A stretch of DNA of 64,000 nt, taken from Mediterranea massiliensis (GTDB lineage: Bacteria > Bacteroidota > Bacteroidia > Bacteroidales > Bacteroidaceae). The translations under genes were made by a program, and so were the position numbers. Numbering within the stretch: the stretch's first letter is position 1; the number at the start of each line of letters is the position of its first letter. Under the pieces are notes generated by a model. That model did not search any database, was not told the DNA's origin, and saw only the letters and a program-made list of their open reading frames with translations. This document shows positions 54,410-64,000 of the stretch, piece after piece. Location of the stretch: contig SUXZ01000004.1 in NCBI GenBank assembly GCA_015060685.1, positions 62,001 through 126,000 on the forward strand, in the 5' to 3' direction.

Positions 54410-55525
54410 ATGATTTTGAAACGTCTGTCGATATTGAACTATAAGAATTTGGCCGAAGCCGACCTGATGCTTTCGCCAAAGTTGAACTGTTTCTTTGGCC
54501 AAAACGGTATGGGAAAGACCAATCTGCTGGATGCCATCTACTTCCTGTCGTTTTGCAAGAGTGCCGGTAATCCCATCGATTCGCAAAACATCCGCCACGA
54601 AGCCGACTTTTTCCTGATTCAAGGCTTTTACGAGACGGCCGACGGCACGCCCGAAGAGATTTATTGCGGCATGAAGCGCCGGCAGAAGAAGCAATTTAAA
54701 CGTAACAAGAAGGAGTATAGCCGATTGTCCGACCACATCGGATTCTTGCCGTTGGTGATGGTCTCGCCTGCCGATAGCGACTTGATTGCCGGTGGTAGCG
54801 AAGGACGCAGGCGTTTCATGGACGTAGTCATCTCGCAATACGACAAGACATATCTTGATGCGCTTATCCGTTACAACAAGGCGCTGTTACAGCGAAATAC
54901 ATTGCTGAAAAACGAAACGCCCGTCGATGAAGAGCTCTTCTTGATTTGGGAAGAGGGCATGGCGCAAGCTGCCGAGGTGGTTTACCAAAAACGCGAAGCC
55001 TTTATCCGCGAGTTCATCCCCATCTTCCAATCCATCTATGCCACCATTTCGCAGGATAGCGAACAGGTAAACCTTACTTATGAATCGCAACTGAGCGAAG
55101 GAAACCTGCTCGAAAAAATGCGCGCCAACCGCTTTAAGGAGCAGATTGTGGGCCACTCGCTGTATGGTGTACATAAGGATGACCTGAACATGCAGCTGGG
55201 CGAATATCCCATTAAGCGCGAAGGTTCGCAAGGACAGAACAAAACCTACTTGGTGGCCTTGAAGTTGGCACAATTCCACTTCCTGAAACGTATTGCCAAC
55301 AAGGTGCCGTTGCTGCTGCTCGACGATATTTTCGACAAGCTCGATGCCATGCGCGTAGAGCAAATCGTAAAACTGGTGGCAAGCGACAACTTCGGTCAGA
55401 TTTTTATAACCGATACCAACCGCGAACACCTTGATAACATTCTTCAGAAGGTGAATAGCGACTATCGCATCTTTGAAGTGGAGAGGGGCGAAGTGCGTGA
55501 AATGATGGGAGGAAGAGAGGTATGA
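54410..55525 (+). CDS. recF: DNA replication and repair protein RecF
   Basis: 371 residues from ATG 54410; the frame opens 32 codons earlier but that extension has no homologous look and contains the promoter. Walker A GQNGMGKTNLLDAIYFL, signature SQGQNKTYLVALK and Walker B LLLLDDIFDKLD form an SMC-like ATPase. RecF loads RecA at gaps with RecO/RecR. It overlaps the DUF721 gene by four bases, a linkage common in Bacteroidetes. Confidence 0.94.
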   Translation: MILKRLSILNYKNLAEADLMLSPKLNCFFGQNGMGKTNLLDAIYFLSFCKSAGNPIDSQNIRHEADFFLIQGFYETADGTPEEIYCGMKRRQKKQFKRNKKEYSRLSDHIGFLPLVMVSPADSDLIAGGSEGRRRFMDVVISQYDKTYLDALIRYNKALLQRNTLLKNETPVDEELFLIWEEGMAQAAEVVYQKREAFIREFIPIFQSIYATISQDSEQVNLTYESQLSEGNLLEKMRANRFKEQIVGHSLYGVHKDDLNMQLGEYPIKREGSQGQNKTYLVALKLAQFHFLKRIANKVPLLLLDDIFDKLDAMRVEQIVKLVASDNFGQIFITDTNREHLDNILQKVNSDYRIFEVERGEVREMMGGREV

Positions 55526-55812
55526 AACGTCGTGATGCCAAACCGATAGGCGAACTTGTACGTCACTACCTGCGCCAGGAATCGCTCGAGTCGCCTTTGA
55601 ACGAAGTGCGATTGATTAATGCCTGGGCGGAGGTGCTTGGCCCCACAATTGCATCCTATACCCGCGAGCTGTACATCAAGAATCAAACACTCTATGTACA
55701 TCTCACATCGGCACCCCTACGCCAAGAGCTGATGATGGGACGCGACTTGTTGGTGCGCTCACTGAATCGTCAAGCCGGCGCACAAGTCATTACAAATATT
55801 GTTATCAGATAG
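55522..55812 (+). CDS. DUF721/DciA-like protein
   Basis: 96 residues. IGELVRHYLRQESLESPLNEV, AWAEVLGPTIASYT and a C-terminal LYVHLTSAPLRQELMM match the DUF721 family; DciA members help load the replicative helicase in bacteria without DnaC. Its start overlaps recF (ATGA), and it converges with the folate gene, overlapping it by eight bases at their 3' ends. Confidence 0.85.
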   Translation: MKRRDAKPIGELVRHYLRQESLESPLNEVRLINAWAEVLGPTIASYTRELYIKNQTLYVHLTSAPLRQELMMGRDLLVRSLNRQAGAQVITNIVIR

Positions 55813-56332
55813 TCAGTACCTCGTCCATCGGGATGTCGTATGCGTCGGTAGGTACTTCATCCACCAGTTGGTAGGGGAAACAGATGCCTATTTTATAAGC
55901 CTTTGTCAGTTTGGGTAGCAAGCGGTCGTAATAACCCTTTCCACGGCCCAACCGATGTCCCTCATGGTCGAATGCCATTCCCGGCACAATGGCCAGTTCA
56001 ATCTCGTCAACGTCGGTAAAGGGTTTGCCTGCCGGCTCAAGGATGTTATAGGCTCCTGTTTGCAGGTCGTTGGCCGACGCAAAACAACGCAATTCCAGTT
56101 CGTCGCCCAGCACTACAGGCAGCAGCAGTTGCTTCGAATCTTTCCATTTTTCAAGAAAGGCATGTGTGTTCACCTCGTCGGGAAGCGAGTGATAAAGCAG
56201 TATAAGATTGGCGCTCTCGAAGGCGGGATGCACTTCGAGAGCAGCCAGAATATCAGCAGATTGCTGCGCAGCGGATGAGGCGTGAAGGCTTTTCAACCTT
56301 CTGATGTGCTTGCGCAGTTCATTCTTCTCCAT
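55805..56332 (-). CDS. 5-formyltetrahydrofolate cyclo-ligase
   Basis: 175 residues. Converts 5-formyl-THF to 5,10-methenyl-THF with ATP. LLPVVLGDELELRCF, VPGMAFDHEGHRLGRGKGYYDRLL (nucleotide/Mg2+ site GRGKGYYD) are diagnostic. It overlaps the end of the protease gene upstream by 14 bases, so they share a transcript, and its 3' end overlaps the DUF721 gene on the other strand. Confidence 0.93.
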   Translation of the reverse strand: MEKNELRKHIRRLKSLHASSAAQQSADILAALEVHPAFESANLILLYHSLPDEVNTHAFLEKWKDSKQLLLPVVLGDELELRCFASANDLQTGAYNILEPAGKPFTDVDEIELAIVPGMAFDHEGHRLGRGKGYYDRLLPKLTKAYKIGICFPYQLVDEVPTDAYDIPMDEVLTI

Positions 56333-57977
56333 TGCTAATTTCTTCTAAACCATCGGTTTCGGGCACTTGGGGAAAGGATTCTCCCTTTTGCAGAATCTTC
56401 AAGGCACGCAGAACGGTGTCATCACTTTGATTCAAGAACTTAATGTATTCTTCTTGTCCCAAAATGTTGTAGATGATGTTGCCATACAAGTAGCGCTCCA
56501 ATAGCTTGAACGATTGTTGGATGAGCAGGTTACGACGTTTCACTCCCTTGCTGTCGGCATAGCGGATGAAGTTATGCACCACACTTTGCTTCTCTAAGTA
56601 TGAGGCCAAGTCGCTCCAGTTTGTGTGTTTAGACAATTCAGCACGATGGTTGTCGCTATAGTTGAAGGCGTATTGCGTCAGCAATCCCTTGTTGCTTACT
56701 TCTACGAGGTAGGATGATACGCCGGTAGTGTCTTGCGGTACAAATACATCCGGCATGATGCCGCCTCCGCCATAAACAACGCGTCCTAATCCGGTGTAGT
56801 ATTGCAAATCCTTGTTCAGCTTGATGCTGTCTTCCGAGAAGAACTCACCCTTTTCGTAACGCTCAATCCAGTCCATGGTGTAGTGCTCGTCCTTGCCGTT
56901 CTCGTAAGGGCGTTGGATGCATCTGCCCGATGGTGTGTGGTAGCGGGCAATGGTCAGGCGGATGGCCGAACCGTCGCTGAATTCGATGGGTTCCTGAACC
57001 AATCCCTTGCCAAACGAACGGCGGCCTACAATGGTGCCACGATCGTTGTCCTGGATAGCTCCTGCAAAGATTTCGCTGGCCGATGCACTGTTCTCGTTTA
57101 CCAATACAATAAGTGGCATTTGTTGGAAACTGCCGGTTCCGTCGGCATACTCGCGCATGCGTGGATAGCAACGTCCTTCGGTATATACTATCAGTTGGTT
57201 GGCAGGAAGAAATTCGTTCACCATGCGGATGGCCGATTCCATGTAGCCGCCGGTATTGTCGCGAAGGTCGATAATCACTCCCTTGCAGTTGTAGTGTGCC
57301 AGTTCGGCCAAGGCACTGATCATCTCTTGATAAGTGGTGCGACTAAACTTGCTGATTTGTATGTAGCCAAAGTCGTTGTCCAACATGTAGGATGCATTGA
57401 TGGAGTGTTGCGGAATGTCGCCACGGACAATAACAAAATCAAGCAAATTCTTTTCGGTTGCACGCTTAATTCCCACTTTTACTTCGGTTCCTTTAGGTCC
57501 TTTCAAGGCACGCATGGCCTTTTCGCTGGTCAACTCTTTGCCTACATACAGGCTGTCGTCAACCATTACGATACGGTCGCCGGCCATCAGGCCAACCTTT
57601 TCGGATGGGCCGCCGGGCACTACGCTGTTTACATGAATCGTATCCGACTGAATGGAAAACTGAATACCAACGCCACTGAAGCTGGCTTCCAACTCGGAGT
57701 TTACCTCTTCCAAATCTTTGGCGGGGATATATATGGAGTGGGGGTCGAGTTCCGAAAGTATTTGTGGCATAGCCTTTTCTACAACATCGAATACATCCAC
57801 AGAATCCACATATTTGTCTTCGATTACTTGAAGTAACGCGCTCACCTTGTTATTGACGGGAGTAGTGTTGGATCTGATGCCTCGATGTTGTTTGCCATAA
57901 AAGGCACCGATGGCTATACCTGCTGCCACACAAGCGGCAAAAATCAGCGGGATAAAACGCGATTGTTTGTTAGTCAT
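56319..57977 (-). CDS. C-terminal processing peptidase (S41, CtpA-type)
   Basis: 552 residues from ATG 57977; the frame opens earlier but would overlap dCMP deaminase. Membrane anchor at about 7-27, PDZ domain (about 85-165), S41 core with catalytic Ser in NENSASASEIF and Lys in GRRSFGKGLVQ, then a C-terminal helical extension (about 420-552) common in Bacteroidetes Ctp proteins. It trims or degrades proteins from their C-terminus in the periplasm. Confidence 0.92.
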   Translation of the reverse strand: MTNKQSRFIPLIFAACVAAGIAIGAFYGKQHRGIRSNTTPVNNKVSALLQVIEDKYVDSVDVFDVVEKAMPQILSELDPHSIYIPAKDLEEVNSELEASFSGVGIQFSIQSDTIHVNSVVPGGPSEKVGLMAGDRIVMVDDSLYVGKELTSEKAMRALKGPKGTEVKVGIKRATEKNLLDFVIVRGDIPQHSINASYMLDNDFGYIQISKFSRTTYQEMISALAELAHYNCKGVIIDLRDNTGGYMESAIRMVNEFLPANQLIVYTEGRCYPRMREYADGTGSFQQMPLIVLVNENSASASEIFAGAIQDNDRGTIVGRRSFGKGLVQEPIEFSDGSAIRLTIARYHTPSGRCIQRPYENGKDEHYTMDWIERYEKGEFFSEDSIKLNKDLQYYTGLGRVVYGGGGIMPDVFVPQDTTGVSSYLVEVSNKGLLTQYAFNYSDNHRAELSKHTNWSDLASYLEKQSVVHNFIRYADSKGVKRRNLLIQQSFKLLERYLYGNIIYNILGQEEYIKFLNQSDDTVLRALKILQKGESFPQVPETDGLEEISNGEE

Positions 57978-57993
57978 ATTATCTAGTCTTTTA

Positions 57994-58440
57994 TTATTTA
58001 CATGCATCCAAAGGCAAATAGATTACCTCGATATTGGCTCGTTTCAGCAACTCAATACCATCTTCCAAACGATACTTCTCGGAATATACCACCCGTTTGA
58101 TGCCGGCTTGAATAATCAGTTTGGCACATTCGATGCAAGGCGATGCGGTGACATACATGGTTGCGCCTTCGCTGCTGTTGCTCGAACGTGCTATCTTGGT
58201 AATGGCGTTGGCTTCGGCATGCAGCACGTAAGGCTTGGTGTGGTTGGTTTCGTCTTCGCAGATGTTTTCGAATCCCGAAGGTGTGCCGTTGTAACCGTCG
58301 GAGATAATCATCTTGTCTTTCACGATAAGTGCTCCCACTTGTCTGCGTTGGCAGTAGGAGTTCTCTGCCCAGATGTTTGCCATGCGTATGTAACGCTTGT
58401 CAAGTGCCGCTTGTTTGCTATTGTTGGCTGAATTGTCCAT
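57994..58440 (-). CDS. dCMP/cytidine deaminase family protein (ComEB-like)
   Basis: 148 residues. Zinc ligands in LHAEANAITK (HAE) and SPCIECAKLI (PCxxC). VGALIVKDKMIISDGYNGTPSGFENICED fits deoxycytidylate deaminase rather than tRNA adenosine deaminase. It makes dUMP for thymidylate synthesis. It lies 16 bases upstream of the protease and 16 downstream of the DUF4847 gene in a minus-strand run. Confidence 0.92.
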   Translation of the reverse strand: MDNSANNSKQAALDKRYIRMANIWAENSYCQRRQVGALIVKDKMIISDGYNGTPSGFENICEDETNHTKPYVLHAEANAITKIARSSNSSEGATMYVTASPCIECAKLIIQAGIKRVVYSEKYRLEDGIELLKRANIEVIYLPLDACK

Positions 58441-58456
58441 ATATATAAATAGTGTT

Positions 58457-58963
58457 TTATCGTTTTGGGGTAAATCCCATGTATTTCACGGTTTGTCCGT
58501 CGCTGAAGTAGATGAACAGGTTGTTGGCATCGCCTTCGTAGCGGATAACGTTTTGCAGGCCATTGATAAATGCCTTTGCCAAGACGTCGGTTTCGTTACC
58601 GCTCAGGTTGGTGTCCATACTTAATTTATGGCTTTCGCCATTGGCCTGCCACTTTCCGTTAAAGGTGGTTGTAACGCCTTTGCCGCTGAACGTGCCGCCT
58701 ACAGTATTGTTTATCTCTCCACCGGTAAAGCTGATGGTGAAGTTGTCGCCGGACTTCAGCAAGGCCATACTCTTCTGGAATGCGGCACCTTCGGCATCGG
58801 CACCCCAATAGTTGATTTGGAGGTGTGAGCCTTCGGCCGAAATCTTGCTGAGTTTCCACAACTTACCGGTGAAAATCTCTGTAACATCGTCTTCGTTGTT
58901 GCAACCGCAAAGCAGTGGCAATGCGGTCAGCAACAACATATATATATAATGTTTAATTCTCAT
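58457..58963 (-). CDS. DUF4847-type lipoprotein
   Basis: 168 residues with lipobox LLCGC (C21). The mature part is a small lipocalin-like beta-domain: GKLWKLSKISAEG, NFTISFTGGEINNTVGGTFSGKG and a closing IYFSDGQTVKYMGFTPK. The family occurs in Bacteroidales between the M3 peptidase and dCMP deaminase, as here. Function unknown. It starts two bases after the peptidase stop. Confidence 0.8.
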   Translation of the reverse strand: MRIKHYIYMLLLTALPLLCGCNNEDDVTEIFTGKLWKLSKISAEGSHLQINYWGADAEGAAFQKSMALLKSGDNFTISFTGGEINNTVGGTFSGKGVTTTFNGKWQANGESHKLSMDTNLSGNETDVLAKAFINGLQNVIRYEGDANNLFIYFSDGQTVKYMGFTPKR

Positions 58964-58965
58964 TA

Positions 58966-61089
58966 TTATTTTGTTTTAATTCCGTTGCGGATGAGCAGTG
59001 CGTCGATGGTAGGCTCTTGTCCGCGGAAGCGTTTGTACAGTGTCATCGGATGCTCTGTACCACCTTTTGAAAGGATGTTCTCGCGGAATGATGAGGCTAC
59101 CTCCTGGTTGAAGATACCTTTCTCCTTGAAGAGAGAGAAAGCATCAGCATCGAGCACTTCGGCCCATTTGTAGCTGTAATAGCCGGCAGAATAACCTCCT
59201 GAGAAGATGTGAGAGAATTGTACGCTCATGCAGGCGTCGTCAACAGTTGGCAATACTTGTGCCTTTTGCCATGCAGTGTGTTCGTACTCCTTCACGTCGC
59301 CTTCGAAAGCCTCGGTGCGAGTGTACCAAGCCATGTCGAGCAAACCGAAACTTACTTGGCGCAAGCAAGCATAGGCAGCATTGAAGTTAGACGAGTCGAT
59401 GATGCGTTGTACCAATTCATCAGGAATCAATTCGCCGGTTTCGTAGTGGTTGGCAAAGGTGTGGAGGAACTCTTTCTCGGTAGAGAAATTTTCCATCAAT
59501 TGCGAAGGAAGTTCCACAAAGTCGCGATAAACGGCTGTACCGCTCAGGCTTTCGTAGTTGGTGTTGGCAAACATGCCGTGAAGGGCGTGACCGAATTCGT
59601 GCATAAAGGTTTCCACTTCGTCGAATGTAAGCAATGCGGGCTTGTCTTGCGTAGGCTTGGTGAAGTTCATCACGATGGTTACGTGCGGACGGCTGTTTTC
59701 GCCTGTCTTTTGGTCAATCCATTGGTCTTTGAAGCTGGTCATCCATGCGCCCGAACGCTTGCCGGCACGTGGGTGGAAGTCGGTATAGAAAACAGCCAGG
59801 AACTTGCCGTCCTTGTCGAACACTTCGTAGGCAGTTACATCCTTATGATAGACAGGAATATCCTTGTTTTCCTTGAAGGTGATGCCATACAACTTGGTTG
59901 CCAATCCGAATACGCCCATCTTCACGTTGCTTAGTTCGAAGTAGGGGCGAAGCATCTCATCGTTTATCTGATACTTTTCGTTCTTCAGCTTGTTTGAGTA
60001 GTAGCTCCAGTCCCAAGGCATCAGTTCGAAGTTGCTACCGGCCTCTTTGCGTGCAAGGGCTTGCACTTCGGCAAACTCCTTCTTGGCTGTAGGAGTGTAG
60101 GCATCCAACAGTTGGTTCAGCAGGTTGTAAACGGCCTCACTGTTTTGTGCCATGCGGTCTTCGAGCATATAAGATGCATAATCCTTGTATCCAAGTAATT
60201 GAGCCACTTCCATGCGAGTGTTGGCAAGTTCCTTCACAACATCCAGGTTGTTGTATTCGTTGTCGTGAGTGCATTGGGTGTTGTATGCCATGTAGATTTC
60301 CTTGCGCAAGTCGCGGTTGTCGGCATAAGTCATTACGGGGATGTAACTGGGTGCGTGCAGTGTGAATGCCCAACCCTCTACGTTCTTCTCCTTGGCAGTC
60401 TCCTTGGCTGCTGTGATGGCGCTTTCGGGCAATCCGCTCAACAAGGTGCTGTCGGTAATTACTTTCAGGTAGGCGTTGGTCTCCTTCAGGCAGTTTTCGC
60501 TAAACTTCAAGGTCAAAAGACTGAGCTTTTGGCTCAGTTCGCGGTACTTCTCCTTTTGTTCGCCTTGCAGGTTGGCACCGCCACGGGCAAATCCGTTATA
60601 GATGTCTTGCAGCAATTGCAGTTGCTCGCCGGTAAGATTGGCACTTTCGCGTTGGTCATATACGGCCTTGATGCGTGCAAACAGTGCTTCGTTCAGTGAG
60701 ATGCTGTTGCTGTGTTCGCTAAGGAGTGGCATCATCTTCATGGCCAGCTCTTGCATCTCGTCGTTCGTTTCGGCACTGCGCAATACGCTGAACACGCGCG
60801 ATGCCTTGCTGAGCAATTGGCCCGACTTTTCGTATGGCTCGATGGTATTGGCGAAGGTCGGTGCTTCGGGGTTGTTCACGATGGCATCGATTTCGGCCTT
60901 ATGTTGTTTCATACCTTCGATGAAAGCCGGCTCGTAGTGCTCAATCTTGATATCGTCGAAGGGTACAGTACCATGAAGGGTAGTGTAATCTTCGAAAAAT
61001 GGGTTTGTCTTCTCTGTATTGTTCATGTTGCACGATGTAATTAATGTTATTACACAAAATGCGGATAAAATTGTTTTTAAACGATTCAT
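58966..61089 (-). CDS. M3-family oligopeptidase / dipeptidyl carboxypeptidase
   Basis: 707 residues, with a signal/lipobox-like N-terminus (VITLITSCNM, C20). The zinc site is FMHEFGHALHGMF (HExxH) with a downstream Glu in the thermolysin-like helix; the large helical body matches Dcp. It removes C-terminal dipeptides from peptides, here likely in the periplasm or outer membrane because of the lipobox. It heads a run with the DUF4847, deaminase, protease and folate genes. Confidence 0.93.
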   Translation of the reverse strand: MNRLKTILSAFCVITLITSCNMNNTEKTNPFFEDYTTLHGTVPFDDIKIEHYEPAFIEGMKQHKAEIDAIVNNPEAPTFANTIEPYEKSGQLLSKASRVFSVLRSAETNDEMQELAMKMMPLLSEHSNSISLNEALFARIKAVYDQRESANLTGEQLQLLQDIYNGFARGGANLQGEQKEKYRELSQKLSLLTLKFSENCLKETNAYLKVITDSTLLSGLPESAITAAKETAKEKNVEGWAFTLHAPSYIPVMTYADNRDLRKEIYMAYNTQCTHDNEYNNLDVVKELANTRMEVAQLLGYKDYASYMLEDRMAQNSEAVYNLLNQLLDAYTPTAKKEFAEVQALARKEAGSNFELMPWDWSYYSNKLKNEKYQINDEMLRPYFELSNVKMGVFGLATKLYGITFKENKDIPVYHKDVTAYEVFDKDGKFLAVFYTDFHPRAGKRSGAWMTSFKDQWIDQKTGENSRPHVTIVMNFTKPTQDKPALLTFDEVETFMHEFGHALHGMFANTNYESLSGTAVYRDFVELPSQLMENFSTEKEFLHTFANHYETGELIPDELVQRIIDSSNFNAAYACLRQVSFGLLDMAWYTRTEAFEGDVKEYEHTAWQKAQVLPTVDDACMSVQFSHIFSGGYSAGYYSYKWAEVLDADAFSLFKEKGIFNQEVASSFRENILSKGGTEHPMTLYKRFRGQEPTIDALLIRNGIKTK

Positions 61090-61124
61090 AGTTTATAGTT
61101 TATTTGTAATTTTCTGCAAAGGTG

Positions 61125-61158
61125 CAAAAAAAATAGGCGACTTCCATAGAAGCCGCCC
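61125..61158 (-). terminator. Terminator of the GAPDH gene
   Basis: On the minus strand GGCGGCTTC, loop TATG, GAAGTCGCC, then TATTTTTTTT. Confidence 0.9.
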
Positions 61159-61184
61159 ATTTTTTATCATTTTCTAACTGAATA

Positions 61185-62201
<1,017 letters not shown>

Positions 62202-62279
62202 TTAACTTTTTAAGGGTTATATAACTCGTTTTAAATCTCTTTTCTTGCAAAATCTGCATTTATTTTCCAAAATGCGCTG

Positions 62280-62315
62280 CAAAAGTAAGAAAATGTTTTT
62301 ATATTCGCACTCAAA
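62280..62315 (-). promoter_or_regulatory. Promoter of the GAPDH gene
   Basis: On the minus strand TTTG (62312-62315) precedes TACTTTTG (62280-62287) by 24 bases, 84 bases before the start codon. The spacing is longer than usual. Confidence 0.55.
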
Positions 62316-62338
62316 TTAATAATTAAATAACTTTAATA

Positions 62339-62800
62339 ATGGGAAAAAGTACATTTTTACAGGATTTTAAAGCGTTTGCCATGAAGGGAAACGTGGTTGA
62401 CATGGCTGTCGGTGTTGTTATTGGTGGCGCATTCGGAAAGATTGTAACCTCGGTTGTGAACGACATCATTATGCCTCCTATCGGCTTGTTGGTAGGCGGT
62501 GTGGATTTCAAACAGTTGAAGTGGGTGATGCAAGAGGCTGTGCCCGAACAAGTGAACGAGGCAGGAGAAGTGATTGCTCCTGCTGTGGCAGAAGTGTCAA
62601 TGATGTATGGCAACTTCTTGCAACAGACATTCGATTTCCTCATCATTGCCTTCTCAATCTTCCTCTTCGTCGGCCTAATTAAGAAGATGAGTGAAAAGAA
62701 GGAGGTAGAAGAGCCTGCTGCACCGGCACCTCCTCCGGCACCCAGCAAGGAAGAAGTGTTGCTCACTGAAATCCGTGACCTGTTGAAGGAAAAGAAATGA
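62339..62800 (+). CDS. mscL: Large-conductance mechanosensitive channel
   Basis: 153 residues. The N-terminal helix [21 protein letters not shown] and pore helix with [12 protein letters not shown], then [10 protein letters not shown], a periplasmic loop, TM2 ([17 protein letters not shown]) and a charged C-terminal helix with a P/A-rich linker. It opens as a homopentamer under membrane tension during hypo-osmotic shock. A terminator follows. Confidence 0.96.
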   Translation: MGKSTFLQDFKAFAMKGNVVDMAVGVVIGGAFGKIVTSVVNDIIMPPIGLLVGGVDFKQLKWVMQEAVPEQVNEAGEVIAPAVAEVSMMYGNFLQQTFDFLIIAFSIFLFVGLIKKMSEKKEVEEPAAPAPPPAPSKEEVLLTEIRDLLKEKK

Positions 62801-62815
62801 GTAGAATAGAAAACG

Positions 62816-62853
62816 TCCCATAACCCATAAAACCGGTTATGGGATTTTTTTTT
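62816..62853 (+). terminator. Terminator of mscL
   Basis: TCCCATAACC (62816-62825) pairs with GGTTATGGGA (62835-62844), followed by nine T. Confidence 0.92.
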
Positions 62854-62908
62854 AGTACCTATAGTTATTTTTTGTTCTATATGCGATTATTTTTTTCTGC
62901 ATTTTTTC

Positions 62909-62916
62909 TACTTTTG
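62909..62916 (+). promoter_or_regulatory. -7 element for guaA
   Basis: TACTTTTG, 35 bases before ATG 62952; no -33 TTTG at standard spacing. Confidence 0.5.
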
Positions 62917-62951
62917 CGCTCGATTTGCAAAACTCTTATACTTAGAATCGT

Positions 62952-64000
62952 ATGAAACAAGACATGATTGTTATTTTGGATTTGGGAAGTCACGAAAATA
63001 CCGTGCTTGCCAGAGCAATCCGTGCGTTGGGTGTATATAGCGAAATCTATCCCCACGACATTACAGCCGCCGAGTTGAAGGCATTGCCTAATGTAAAAGG
63101 TATCATTATCAACGGTGGCCCGAACAATGTAATCGATGGCGTAGCTATCGATGTTCTCCCTGAAATCTACCAAGCCGGTTATCCCGTGATGGCGGCTGGT
63201 CATGATAAGGCATTGTGCGAAGTGAAGCTATCGCAATTTACCGACGATGTGGAGGCTATTAAAGGGGCAGTCAAGTCGTTTGTATTCGATACGTGTAAGG
63301 CTGAAGCCAACTGGAACATGAAGAATTTCGTGGCCGACCAGATAGAACTTGTTCGTCGTCAAGTAGGCGACAAGAAAGTCTTGTTAGCCCTTTCGGGTGG
63401 TGTAGATAGCTCGGTAGTGGCTGCTCTCTTGCTGAAAGCCATTGGCGAGAACTTGGTTTGCGTGCATGTAAACCATGGCTTAATGCGTAAGGGCGAATCG
63501 GAAAACGTAATTGAAGTGTTCCGTAACCAACTTTCAGCCAACTTGATATATGTAGATGCTACTGATCGTTTCTTGAATAAGCTCGAAAATGTAGCCGATC
63601 CGGAACAAAAGCGTAAGATTATCGGTGGCGAGTTTATCCGTGTGTTCGAAGAAGAGGCACGCAAGCTCGATGGTATCGACTTCCTTGGTCAAGGCACTAT
63701 CTATCCCGATATCGTAGAAAGTGGAACAAAAACTGCCAAGATGGTCAAGAGCCACCACAACGTAGGCGGTCTTCCCGAAGATCTTCAATTTGAATTGGTA
63801 GAGCCATTGAAACAACTCTTCAAGGACGAAGTTCGTGCTTGTGGTGTTGAACTTGGTTTGCCATACGAAATGGTATATCGTCAACCGTTCCCAGGCCCAG
63901 GTTTGGGTGTACGTTGTTTGGGTGCTATCACTCGCGATCGTTTGGAAGCCGTTCGCGAATCTGATGCTATCCTTCGCGAAGAGTTTGCCAAGGCTGGTCT
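62952..64000 (+). CDS. guaA: GMP synthase with degenerate amidotransferase domain (3' end outside window)
   Basis: At least 349 residues, open at the window edge. The ATP-pyrophosphatase part is intact: LLALSGGVDSSVVAALL (P-loop), HVNHGLMRKGESE, KRKIIGGEFIRVFEEEA, QGTIYPDIVES, SHHNVGGLPED and RQPFPGPGLGVRCLG. The N-terminal class I glutaminase part is only about 115 residues instead of about 190. It keeps ILDLGSHENT and INGGPNNV, but the GICYG nucleophile elbow reads MAAGHDKA (C to A at about position 81) and the SHGD and FHPE blocks are missing. The protein probably uses free ammonia or an outside glutaminase. The C-terminal part reads more like clostridial GuaA. Confidence 0.9.
   Translation, partial: MKQDMIVILDLGSHENTVLARAIRALGVYSEIYPHDITAAELKALPNVKGIIINGGPNNVIDGVAIDVLPEIYQAGYPVMAAGHDKALCEVKLSQFTDDVEAIKGAVKSFVFDTCKAEANWNMKNFVADQIELVRRQVGDKKVLLALSGGVDSSVVAALLLKAIGENLVCVHVNHGLMRKGESENVIEVFRNQLSANLIYVDATDRFLNKLENVADPEQKRKIIGGEFIRVFEEEARKLDGIDFLGQGTIYPDIVESGTKTAKMVKSHHNVGGLPEDLQFELVEPLKQLFKDEVRACGVELGLPYEMVYRQPFPGPGLGVRCLGAITRDRLEAVRESDAILREEFAKAG

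Noticed and set aside
62952..63350. Frameshift or assembly error in the guaA N-terminus
   Set aside because: The frame is open and continuous into a perfect synthetase domain and still shows ILDLGS and INGGP remnants, so gradual decay fits better.

Overview
The window is a chromosomal segment of a gut-type Bacteroidales bacterium, most likely Bacteroidaceae (Bacteroides/Phocaeicola-like). The evidence is a hybrid two-component regulator (HTCS), lipoprotein glycosidases, a fimbrillin-type lipoprotein, a START-like/RibBA/LptG neighbourhood, and promoters of the Bacteroidetes type (TTTG, about 20 bases, TAnnTTTG). No species is claimed.

Bases 1-18300 are a pectin/rhamnogalacturonan utilisation region. 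A minus-strand cassette (ExuT-like MFS carrier, KduI carrying a signal peptide, orphan GatC-type EIIC) faces a plus-strand pair of chimeric enzymes (GH105-CE8 and CE12-CE8). An alpha/beta-hydrolase esterase, an HTCS sensor-regulator, a GH43-GH105 chimera and a GH28 polygalacturonase follow. Together they could deacetylate, demethylate and cut pectin, release unsaturated galacturonate in the periplasm and begin its isomerisation there. No SusC/SusD pair, polysaccharide lyase or KduD lies in the window.

Bases 18600-30000 hold housekeeping and miscellaneous genes: an RsmI-like methylase, lipoate ligase, a membrane protein with a degenerate Nudix-like domain, DPP-IV, a TIGR01212 radical-SAM protein, NagB, two small barrel-like envelope proteins, a Sua5/YciO protein and a Cof-type phosphatase. 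The NagB downstream region carries 22-bp tandem arrays and a hairpin related to one at 190-225.

Bases 29100-41000 are mostly plus strand: MenA, a CPBP protease, a PatB/MalY-like aminotransferase, an SPFH/hydrolase/Arc/membrane-protein cluster, a double Rid-fold protein, a fused CcsBA-like haem/cytochrome c assembly protein, an FtsB/DivIC-like protein and an S9 peptidase. Bases 41000-51000 hold a GH43-CBM6 lipoprotein, a hemerythrin-LuxR regulator, DnaX, a 2[4Fe-4S] ferredoxin, an aspartate aminotransferase, RibBA, an LptF/G-type permease, a START-like protein and tRNA(CAT).

An AT-rich islet (about 51100-52750) lies between tRNA genes and encodes a fimbrillin-like lipoprotein and a 43-residue peptide. 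It also contains a long imperfect hairpin and a third short tandem array. The rest (52767-64000) is core: tRNA-Gly, tRNA-Tyr, RibH, a TPR protein, RecF, a DciA-like protein, 5-formyl-THF cyclo-ligase, a CtpA-type protease, dCMP deaminase, a DUF4847-like lipoprotein, M3 peptidase, GAPDH, MscL and the start of a GuaA whose amidotransferase domain is degenerate.
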